This document shows positions 1 through 6,710 of a DNA stretch of 20,409 nucleotides, piece after piece. Made by a program: the position numbers and the translations under genes. How positions within the stretch are numbered: position 1 is the stretch's first letter; each line of letters starts with the position of its first letter. This DNA comes from an uncultured Shinella sp. (GTDB lineage Bacteria; Pseudomonadota; Alphaproteobacteria; Rhizobiales; Rhizobiaceae): contig NZ_CAMLFY010000080.1 of NCBI RefSeq assembly GCF_946479415.1, positions 1 to 20,409 on the forward strand, in the 5' to 3' direction. The notes under the pieces were generated by a model. It was not told where the DNA came from, made no database searches, and was given only the letters and a program-made list of their open reading frames with translations.

Positions 1-62
1 CGAAATTCGCCTATAGGACCGATTTCCCGCGCTCGCCGCACTATTGTGTCTATTGCGCGCAG

Positions 63-68
63 TATAAA
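63..68 (+). promoter_or_regulatory. Possible -10 element upstream of the solute-binding protein
   Basis: A TATAAA hexamer lies about 37 nt before the TTG start at 105. No good -35 sits at the normal spacing: a TTGTGT at 44-49 is only 13 nt away. The rest of 1-104 shows no coding sequence I recognise. This is a weak call. Confidence 0.25.
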
Positions 69-104
69 CACAGGAATCACACGGAATCGACGAGGAGAGC
101 CCCT

Positions 105-1916
105 TTGCGCCCCATCCTGACGGCCCTCGCGGCCTGCATGTTCGGCCTGCCCGTTTCGCTGGGCCAGGCCGCCCCCCTGCACGGGATCGCGATGCATGGC
201 GAACCGGCGCTGCCGGCGGACTACAAGCACTTCTCCTACGTCAATCCGGATGTGAAGAAGGGCGGGCGCATCGCCTATGGTGTGGTCGGCACCTTTGACA
301 GCCTCAATCCCTTCATCCTGAAAAGCATGCGCACCACCGCCCGCGGCATGTGGGACCCGGAATTCGGCAATCTGGTCTACGAATCACTGATGGTGCGCTC
401 GCGCGACGAGGCCTTCAGCATGTATGGCCTGCTCGCCGAAAGCGTGGAATGGGACGACGACCGCAGCTTCATCGAATTCCATCTCAATCCCAAGGCGCAT
501 TGGGCCGATGGCAAGCCGGTGACGCCGGAAGACGTGATCTTCTCCTTCGAGCTGCTGCGCGACAAGGGACGCGCGCCCTTCAGCACCCGCCTGAACGTCG
601 TCGAGAAACTCGAGAAGACCGGCGAACACAGCGTCCGCTTCACCTTCAACGACAAAAGCGACCGCGAGGCCCCTCTCCTCATCGCCTTCTCGCCGATCCT
701 GCCCAAGCACGCGATCGACCCGGAAACTTTCGACCGGTCGTCGGTCGCCCTGCCGCTCGGCTCCGGCCCCTACAAGGTCAAGGCGGTGAAGCCCGGCGAG
801 CGGATCGTCTACGAGCGCGATCCGAACTATTGGGGCAAGGATATCCCCTCCAAGGTCGGTTTCGACAACTACGACGAAATCTCCGTCGAATATTTCCTGC
901 AAGACAATTCGCTGTTCGAGGCTTTCAAGAAGGGCGTCATCGACGTCTATCAGGAAGGCAACCCGACGAAATGGACGCGCAACTACGATTTCCCCGCCGT
1001 CCACACGGGCACTGTCATCAAGGATGCCGTGAAGTCGAAACTGCCGCCCGTCATGTTCGGTTTCGTCTTCAACACGCGCCGGCCGGTCTTCCAGAATGCG
1101 GAACTGCGCAAGGCGCTCTCGCTCGCCTTCGATTTCGAATGGGTCAACCGCACGCTGTTCGAAAACGCCTATACCCGCACGGAGAGCTTCTGGCAGAATT
1201 CCGAACTCTCCGCGCTGAATGTCCCCCTCGATGCACGCGAGCGTGAGATCATCGGCACAGCGGCAGGCCGGATCGATCCCGCCGTGGCCGAGGGCACCTT
1301 CCGTTTCCCGGTGACCAACGGCTCCGGCCGCGACCGCAAGGTTCTGCGTCAGGCGATGGATCATTTCGAGAAGGCTGGCTATTCGATCAAGGACGGTCGC
1401 ATGGTCGATGCCTCCGGCAAGCCACTGGCCTTCGAAATCATGACGCAGAATCCTGATCAGGAGAAGCTGGCGCTGGCCTACCAGCGCTTCCTCGCCGCAC
1501 TCGGCGTGCGTGTGAGCCTGCGGACGGTCGATGATTCGCAATATCAGAGCCGCAGCCAGACCTTCGACTACGACGTCATCATGAAGGCCTTCCTGTCGTC
1601 TCTGTCGCCGGGCCTGGAGCAGGTACGGCGCTGGGGGACGGATGCGCGTGATCGCCAGGGCAGCGAGAATTTCGCGGGCGTCGCCGATCCCGATCTCGAC
1701 CGCGTCATGGCCGCCATTCTCTCGGCCCGCACGGCGGAGGATTTCCGCTCGGCCGTACGCCTACAGGACAGGATGCTGTTGTCGGGCAATTACATCGTCC
1801 CGCTCTATCATCTGGGCGAGCAGTGGATCGCCCGCAACAAGCATATCGGGCGGCCGGAGACGACACCGCTCTGGGGTTTCCAGCTTCCCGCATGGTGGGA
1901 CGAGAACGCGCAGTAA
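105..1916 (+). CDS. ABC transporter periplasmic solute-binding protein, family 5 (YejA-like)
   Basis: This is a 603-residue periplasmic binding protein that would deliver an oligopeptide-like ligand to an ABC importer. The N-terminus is a typical Sec signal peptide: a short basic start, a hydrophobic stretch at about residues 4-20, and a probable cleavage after GQA near residue 22. The mature protein opens with LHGIAMHGEPALP and continues with KKGGRIAYG and FDSLNPF; it ends LWGFQLPAWW. These are hallmarks of the SBP_bac_5 family, YejA subgroup, and the length is normal. The start codon is TTG, chosen because AGGAG at 93-97 sits at proper spacing and the signal peptide begins there; no upstream in-frame ATG or GTG is available. 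YejA relatives bind microcin C, peptides or muropeptides, but the ligand cannot be read from sequence. No permease or ATPase gene follows, so the partner genes are upstream of the window or elsewhere. Confidence 0.9.
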   Translation: MRPILTALAACMFGLPVSLGQAAPLHGIAMHGEPALPADYKHFSYVNPDVKKGGRIAYGVVGTFDSLNPFILKSMRTTARGMWDPEFGNLVYESLMVRSRDEAFSMYGLLAESVEWDDDRSFIEFHLNPKAHWADGKPVTPEDVIFSFELLRDKGRAPFSTRLNVVEKLEKTGEHSVRFTFNDKSDREAPLLIAFSPILPKHAIDPETFDRSSVALPLGSGPYKVKAVKPGERIVYERDPNYWGKDIPSKVGFDNYDEISVEYFLQDNSLFEAFKKGVIDVYQEGNPTKWTRNYDFPAVHTGTVIKDAVKSKLPPVMFGFVFNTRRPVFQNAELRKALSLAFDFEWVNRTLFENAYTRTESFWQNSELSALNVPLDAREREIIGTAAGRIDPAVAEGTFRFPVTNGSGRDRKVLRQAMDHFEKAGYSIKDGRMVDASGKPLAFEIMTQNPDQEKLALAYQRFLAALGVRVSLRTVDDSQYQSRSQTFDYDVIMKAFLSSLSPGLEQVRRWGTDARDRQGSENFAGVADPDLDRVMAAILSARTAEDFRSAVRLQDRMLLSGNYIVPLYHLGEQWIARNKHIGRPETTPLWGFQLPAWWDENAQ

Positions 1917-1925
1917 AGGGGCTAT

Positions 1926-1955
1926 CCCCAGAATTGGGGTTACCTTGAGGTAACC
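1926..1955 (+). repeat. Two overlapping inverted repeats between the solute-binding protein and the DsbA-family gene
   Basis: The first repeat is CCCCA (1926-1930), loop GAAT, TGGGG (1935-1939). The second is GGTTACC (1938-1944), loop TTGA, GGTAACC (1949-1955), a perfect 7-bp stem. They share the GG at 1938-1939, so both cannot form fully at once. No T-run follows, so a standard intrinsic terminator is unlikely. They could be an mRNA 3'-end structure for the upstream gene or an operator for the downstream promoter. Confidence 0.6.
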
Positions 1956-1957
1956 TG

Positions 1958-1986
1958 TTGAAAGCTGTAGCCGGTGGGCCTATCTC
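1958..1986 (+). promoter_or_regulatory. Candidate sigma-70 promoter of the DsbA-family gene
   Basis: TTGAAA (1958-1963), a 17-nt spacer, then TATCTC (1981-1986). This fits the housekeeping promoter pattern and would give a 5' leader of about 80 nt before the ATG at 2072. The perfect inverted repeat at 1938-1955 ends just 2 nt upstream of the -35, a natural place for a regulator to bind. Confidence 0.45.
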
Positions 1987-2071
1987 GGCGGTAAGTTTGA
2001 AGTGACGGCGCAAGGCCTGAGCAGGATCGCGCCAAAGCCGGAGAAATCCGGCCTCTCGAAAGGATACCCGG

Positions 2072-2737
2072 ATGGAAGCCATTACGATCGATGTCGTCTC
2101 TGATGTCGTCTGCCCCTGGTGCTACCTCGGCAAGAAACGACTGGAACAGGCAATCGAGAACGTGAAGGACGATCTTGCCGTCTCGGTGACGTTCCGCCCC
2201 TATCAGCTGAACCCCGACATGCCGGCCGAGGGCGTCGACCACAAGAAGCACCTCGCCGAGAAGCTCGGTGGCAAGGACGCCGTGGACCGCGCACATGAAA
2301 TGCTGGCCGGCCTCGGCAAGCAGGATGGCATCGCCTTCGATTTCCCCGCCGTGAAGATCAGCCCGAACACGCTCGATGCGCACCGCCTGCTGCGCTGGGC
2401 GATGATCGAAGGTCCCGAGGTGCAGAGCCGCGTCGCCGTCGCCCTGTTCAAGGCCTATTTCGAAGAGGGCCGCAATGTCGGCGACCGCGCCGTGCTGCTC
2501 GACGTGGCCGAAGCCGCCGGCATGGACCGCGCCGTCGTCACAGCGCTCTTTTCCGCCGGTGCGGACGTCGATTCGGTCAAGGAAGAGATCGGCATGGCCC
2601 GCGACATGGGCGTCACGGGCGTGCCCTGCTTCATCATCGACAACAAATACGCCGTGATGGGCGCCCAGTCCGTCGACGTGCTGACCAATGCCTTCCGCGA
2701 GATCGCCGCGATGAAGGCGCAGGAACGCGTCGGCTAG
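2072..2737 (+). CDS. DsbA-family oxidoreductase (FrnE-like thioredoxin-fold protein)
   Basis: This 221-residue protein has the DSBA thioredoxin fold (PF01323) of the FrnE/2-hydroxychromene-2-carboxylate isomerase-like group. The active-site CPWC motif is at residues 14-17, right after the first beta strand, and the cis-proline loop is GVPCF with Pro185. There is no signal peptide, so it should be cytoplasmic, unlike periplasmic DsbA. FrnE relatives act as disulfide oxidoreductases or isomerases and have been linked to oxidative stress tolerance in Deinococcus; the substrate here is unknown. The ATG is supported by AAGGA at 2060-2064 with 7 nt spacing. The gene appears monocistronic: it has its own candidate promoter and is closed by an intrinsic terminator. 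The extra cysteine next to the cis-proline (Cys186) is visible; I do not know whether it is functional. Confidence 0.87.
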   Translation: MEAITIDVVSDVVCPWCYLGKKRLEQAIENVKDDLAVSVTFRPYQLNPDMPAEGVDHKKHLAEKLGGKDAVDRAHEMLAGLGKQDGIAFDFPAVKISPNTLDAHRLLRWAMIEGPEVQSRVAVALFKAYFEEGRNVGDRAVLLDVAEAAGMDRAVVTALFSAGADVDSVKEEIGMARDMGVTGVPCFIIDNKYAVMGAQSVDVLTNAFREIAAMKAQERVG

Positions 2738-2759
2738 AACTGAGGCATACTGTGGAATT

Positions 2760-2790
2760 GACCGCCCGGATCGCTCCGAGCGGTCTTTTT
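2760..2790 (+). terminator. Intrinsic terminator after the DsbA-family gene
   Basis: GACCGC (2760-2765) pairs with GCGGTC (2780-2785); after one C/A mismatch, CGGA (2767-2770) pairs with TCCG (2775-2778) around a 4-nt loop. Five T residues follow at 2786-2790. The final T overlaps the mfd stop codon on the other strand. On the minus strand the same hairpin lies directly after mfd but is followed by AATTCC rather than a T-run, so it is a poor terminator for mfd. Confidence 0.85.
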
Positions 2791-5700
2791 CATGCCTGCT
2801 GTTTTGCCAGTCCCGCCAGCTGCGTCATCACCTGCGCCGCGCCTGTCAGGCGCTTTTCCGGCGTGGGATAATCGCGTGACAGGAACAGGCTCTGGTCGGC
2901 GCGGATCTTCACCAGTGTGCCCTGCTTGGCGATATAGCCGACGAGGGCTGCCGGGTTCGGGAATTGCTTGTGGCGGAACTGCACGACGACGCCCTTCGGG
3001 CCGGCATCGAGTTTTTCGACATTGGCCACGCGGCAGAGCGACTTGATGTAGACGATCTTCAGGAGGTGCTGCACCTCGATCGGCAGCGGGCCGAAGCGGT
3101 CGATGAGCTCGGCCCCGAAGGCGTCGATATCGCCGAGTTCGGTGATCTCGCCGAGGCGGCGGTAGAGGCCAAGGCGCAGGTGCAGGTCCGGCACGTAATC
3201 GTCGGGAATCATGACCGGCGTGCCGACGGAAATCTGCGGCGACCAGCCGCTGTCGGCGACTTCCTCGTCACCCTTGATCTCGGCGACGGCCTCTTCGAGC
3301 ATCTGCTGGTACAGTTCGAAACCGACTTCCTTGATATGGCCGGACTGCTCTTCGCCGAGCAGGTTGCCCGCACCGCGGATATCGAGGTCGTGACTGGCGA
3401 GCTGGAAGCCCGCGCCGAGCGTGTCGAGCGATTGCAGCACCTTCAGGCGCCGCTCCGCCGTGCCCGTCAGCGTGCGGTTGACCGGCAGGGTGAGCAGCGC
3501 GAAGGCGCGTACCTTCGAGCGGCCGACACGGCCACGCAGCTGGTATAGCTGGGCAAGGCCGAACATGTCGGCGCGATGGATGATCATCGTGTTCGCCGTG
3601 GGAACGTCGAGGCCGGATTCGACGATGGTCGTCGAGAGCAGCACGTCGTACTGGCCCTCGTAGAAGGCGTTCATGATGTCCTCGAGCTCGGTTGCCGGCA
3701 TCTGGCCATGGGCGACCGCGACCTTCAGCTCCGGCACGTCCTGACGCAGGAAATCATGGATTTCCGAGAGGTCGCTCAAGCGCGGGCAGACGTAGAAACT
3801 CTGGCCACCGCGATAGTGCTCGCGCATCAGCGTTTCGCGAATGACCAGCGGATCGAAGGGCGAGATGAAGGTACGCACCGCCATGCGGTCGACCGGCGGT
3901 GTGGTGATCAGCGAGAGTTCACGCACGCCCGTCATGGCAAGCTGCAGGGTGCGCGGGATGGGCGTCGCCGAGAGCGTGAGGACATGCACGTCACTCTTCA
4001 GCTCCTTCAGCCGTTCCTTGTGCTTCACGCCGAAGTGCTGCTCCTCGTCGATGATCAGCATGCCGAGATTGGCGAATTTGATCGACGACCCGAGCAGCGC
4101 GTGGGTGCCGACAACGATATCCGTCTTGCCCTCGGACAGTTCCTTCTTCGTCAGCGCCAGCTCCTTGGTGCCAACGAGGCGGGAAGCCTGCTGGACACGA
4201 ATGGGCAAGCCGCGGAAGCGTTCGGAAAACGTTTTGAAATGCTGGCGGGCCAGTAACGTCGTCGGCACGACGACGGCGACCTGGACGCCGTTCATCGCCG
4301 CGATGAAGGCACCGCGCAGCGCCACTTCCGTCTTGCCGAAACCGACGTCGCCGCAGACGAGGCGGTCCATCGGCCGGCCGGCGCCGAGATCCTCGCGCAC
4401 CGCGTCGATGGCATTGGCCTGGTCGTCGGTCTCGTCATAGGGGAAACGCGCCGCGAATTCGTCATAGATGCCATCAGGCGCCGTCAGAACCGGCGCATGG
4501 CGCACAAGGCGGGCGGCGGCGATCTGGATCAGCCCGCCGGCCATGTCGAGCAGGCGCTTCTTCAGCTTGGCCTTGCGCGCCTGCCAGGCGACGCCGCCCA
4601 GCTTGTCGAGCAGCGCATCCGTGCCCTCGCCGCCATAGCGCGAGAGAAGGTCGATGTTTTCGACCGGCAGGAAGAGTTTTGCCTCGTCGGCATAGACGAG
4701 TTCGAGGCAGGCATGCGGCGCGCCCGCCGCCTCGATGGTGCGCAAGCCGACGAACCGACCGATACCATGTTCGGCATGCACGACGATCGAGCCTTCGTCG
4801 AGGCCGGCGACCTCGGTGAGGAAATCCGCACCGCGTTTGCGCCGCTTCGAGCGCCGCACCATGCGGTCGCCGAGAATATCCTGTTCGCCGATAACGACGA
4901 CGTCGCCGGCCTCGAATCCGCTTTCGAGGCTGAGTACGGCTGAGCCCGCCTCGCCCGGCTTCAGTTTCGCGAGATCGCCGAATTTTTCGACCGGCACGAC
5001 ATTGCCGAGGCCGTGTTCGGAGAGAACCTGCAACAGGCGGTCGAGCGAACCTTCCGACCAGCCGGTGACCAGAACCTTGGCTCCGGACGCGCGCCTGTCG
5101 GCGATATATTTGACAGCCTGATCGAAGACGTTGACGCGTGCGCCCTCAGCATCCTCGCTGCCTGCCGGTCGCGCCCAACGAACACCCGTGCGCGCCTCGA
5201 CGGTCACGACCTGTCGCGCCTCGCCTTCGTGCTCGTTGAAGGGCGTCAGGCGGATGGCGTTGCGCTCGTCGAGTTCGCGAGCAAAACGCTCGGCGTCCAG
5301 ATAGAGCAAGCCCGGCGGCACCGGCTTGTAGGGTGTCGCCTGGGCCACCTGCCCCTTGCCGGGCGTCGCGGAGGCAAGGCGGGCGTCGTAATAGTCGCGC
5401 ACGAGGCGGGAGCGTTCAACGGCGGCCTCGCGCACGGTATGGTCGGTGACGATGTGAAAACCGTCGAGATAGTCGAAGGCGGTTTCCAGCTCGTCGTAGA
5501 ACAGCGGCAGCCAGTGCTCCATGCCCGCATAGCGCCGCCCCTCGGAGACGGCCTGATAGAGCGCGTCGTCGCGCGTCGCGGCCCCAAAGGAGGAGAGATA
5601 TTGCTTGCGGAAATGCGAGATCGTCTCCGGCGTTAGCGTCACCTCGCTCATCGGGTTGAGATCGAGCGAACGCGCCTGCCCCGTCGTGCGCTGGCTGGCG

Positions 5701-6302
5701 GGATCGAAAGAGCGGATGCTCTCCAGCGTATCGCCGAAGAAATCGAGGCGCACCGGCTCCAGGCTACCCGGCACGAACACGTCGAGAATGCCGCCGCGCA
5801 CGGCGAATTCGCCGACCTCGCGCACCGTCGCGACGCGGTCGAAACCGTTCCGCTCCAGCCGTGCGGCGATGTCGTCCATACGGATCGTGTTGCCGGGTTT
5901 GGCCGAGAAAGCCAGGCTCTCGATGGTCGGCCGCGGCGCCGTCTTCTGCAACATGGCATTGACTGTCACCAGCACGATGGCCGCATGCGGCTTCTTCTGG
6001 TGCGCGATCAGCGCGGACAGCGCGGAAAGCCGGCGGGCGGAGACTTCGGCGCTCGGCGAGACGCGGTCATAGGGCAGGCAGTCCCAGCCGGGCAGCGTCA
6101 GCACCGGAATGTCGGGCGCGACGAAGCCGAGCATCTGCTCCAGATCGGAAATGCGCTGGCCGTCGGACAGCATATAGGCGACGGGGCCGGTCGTGCGGGC
6201 GAGATCGGCGAGGATCAGCGGCTCGACGCCGGAGGGCACGGCGCCGATGGTCAGCGGCCGGCCGGCGGCCGCGATGCGTTCGGGAGAAAAACCGGGTATC
6301 AT
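2790..6302 (-). CDS. mfd: Transcription-repair coupling factor Mfd
   Basis: This 1170-residue ATP-dependent DNA translocase removes RNA polymerase stalled at lesions and recruits UvrA for nucleotide excision repair. The N-terminal third is the UvrB-like module. A CarD-like RNA polymerase interaction domain follows at about residues 500-560 (VVHAEHGIGRFVGL). The RecG-like motor carries Walker A GDVGFGKT (651-658), Walker B DEEQ (752-755) and TLSATPIPRTL. Further motifs are the RecG-type QLRGRVGR and GAGNLLGEEQSGH; a C-terminal TRCF/UvrA-binding domain ends the protein. The length is normal for the family. The open frame continues 36 codons upstream, but the start at 6302 (MIPGF) is preferred: its ATG overlaps the sdhE stop as ATGA, the usual arrangement for coupled translation, and MIPGF is typical of rhizobial Mfd. 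The RBS is weak, again consistent with coupling. Confidence 0.97.
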   Translation of the reverse strand: MIPGFSPERIAAAGRPLTIGAVPSGVEPLILADLARTTGPVAYMLSDGQRISDLEQMLGFVAPDIPVLTLPGWDCLPYDRVSPSAEVSARRLSALSALIAHQKKPHAAIVLVTVNAMLQKTAPRPTIESLAFSAKPGNTIRMDDIAARLERNGFDRVATVREVGEFAVRGGILDVFVPGSLEPVRLDFFGDTLESIRSFDPASQRTTGQARSLDLNPMSEVTLTPETISHFRKQYLSSFGAATRDDALYQAVSEGRRYAGMEHWLPLFYDELETAFDYLDGFHIVTDHTVREAAVERSRLVRDYYDARLASATPGKGQVAQATPYKPVPPGLLYLDAERFARELDERNAIRLTPFNEHEGEARQVVTVEARTGVRWARPAGSEDAEGARVNVFDQAVKYIADRRASGAKVLVTGWSEGSLDRLLQVLSEHGLGNVVPVEKFGDLAKLKPGEAGSAVLSLESGFEAGDVVVIGEQDILGDRMVRRSKRRKRGADFLTEVAGLDEGSIVVHAEHGIGRFVGLRTIEAAGAPHACLELVYADEAKLFLPVENIDLLSRYGGEGTDALLDKLGGVAWQARKAKLKKRLLDMAGGLIQIAAARLVRHAPVLTAPDGIYDEFAARFPYDETDDQANAIDAVREDLGAGRPMDRLVCGDVGFGKTEVALRGAFIAAMNGVQVAVVVPTTLLARQHFKTFSERFRGLPIRVQQASRLVGTKELALTKKELSEGKTDIVVGTHALLGSSIKFANLGMLIIDEEQHFGVKHKERLKELKSDVHVLTLSATPIPRTLQLAMTGVRELSLITTPPVDRMAVRTFISPFDPLVIRETLMREHYRGGQSFYVCPRLSDLSEIHDFLRQDVPELKVAVAHGQMPATELEDIMNAFYEGQYDVLLSTTIVESGLDVPTANTMIIHRADMFGLAQLYQLRGRVGRSKVRAFALLTLPVNRTLTGTAERRLKVLQSLDTLGAGFQLASHDLDIRGAGNLLGEEQSGHIKEVGFELYQQMLEEAVAEIKGDEEVADSGWSPQISVGTPVMIPDDYVPDLHLRLGLYRRLGEITELGDIDAFGAELIDRFGPLPIEVQHLLKIVYIKSLCRVANVEKLDAGPKGVVVQFRHKQFPNPAALVGYIAKQGTLVKIRADQSLFLSRDYPTPEKRLTGAAQVMTQLAGLAKQQA

Positions 6303-6607
6303 GCGCTGATGTCTTTGAAGAGCGGGGAGAAGTCGGGGCGATAGGCGGCAATCCGCGCAAAGAGGCCGTCGCGGAATTCCTCCGGCACCGGCCGTTCGCC
6401 CGTCACCCACTTGATGAGGTCGTTGTCTTCCTCAGCCATGATGCGTTCCAGCTCGTCCAGCTCGATTTCGGAGAGCGTGGCGATCTCGGCATCGGCGAAG
6501 CTGCCGAGCACCAGGTCCATCTCGCGGATGCCGCGGTGCCAACAGCGGAAGAGAATGCGCTTGCGGCGCGGGTCGATCTCGGCGCTCGAGCGTGTCGTTC
6601 CCGTCAT
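6299..6607 (-). CDS. sdhE: FAD assembly factor SdhE (succinate dehydrogenase flavinylation)
   Basis: This is a 102-residue member of the SdhE/Sdh5 family (formerly DUF339, YgfY), a small cytoplasmic helical protein that promotes covalent FAD attachment to SdhA and related flavoproteins. The diagnostic RGxxE motif is RGIRE at residues 25-29, inside CWHRGIREMDL. The acidic stretch (EIELDELERIMAEEDND) and the WVTGERPVP segment are also typical. Longer open reading upstream is not supported; the ATG at 6607 has an AGGA sequence about 8 nt before it and a good promoter just beyond. Its stop codon overlaps the mfd start (ATGA), so the two genes form an operon. The combination joins respiratory enzyme assembly to DNA repair, for which I see no mechanistic reason in the sequence. 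Confidence 0.94.
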   Translation of the reverse strand: MTGTTRSSAEIDPRRKRILFRCWHRGIREMDLVLGSFADAEIATLSEIELDELERIMAEEDNDLIKWVTGERPVPEEFRDGLFARIAAYRPDFSPLFKDISA

Positions 6608-6643
6608 GATCGTCCTGCCTTCCCTGAAATGCGGTCCGGCGCT

Positions 6644-6672
6644 TCTATAAACCGGCAAAAGCCGCTTGTCAG
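6644..6672 (-). promoter_or_regulatory. Candidate sigma-70 promoter for sdhE-mfd
   Basis: Read on the minus strand: CTGACA (6672-6667), 17-nt spacer, TATAGA (6649-6644). Both hexamers are close to consensus. Transcription would start near 6637, leaving a leader of about 30 nt before the sdhE ATG at 6607. This is one of the better promoter matches in the window. Confidence 0.65.
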
Positions 6673-6674
6673 CC

Positions 6675-6703
6675 TTGCCAAAGGCACCATCTCCGGCGAT
6701 TTT
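6675..6703 (+). promoter_or_regulatory. Candidate promoter for recG, possibly producing a leaderless mRNA
   Basis: TTGCCA (6675-6680), 17-nt spacer, GATTTT (6698-6703). The -35 is good, the -10 mediocre (3 of 6). A start site about 7-8 nt downstream would coincide with the recG ATG at 6711. Its -35 lies 2 bp from the -35 of the divergent sdhE promoter, so the two would be back to back. Confidence 0.35.
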
Positions 6704-6710
6704 GCCCGCC

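Noticed and set aside
6303..6410. A 36-codon N-terminal extension of Mfd
   Set aside because: It would lie inside sdhE in another frame, and the ATGA overlap plus the conserved MIPGF start favour 6302.
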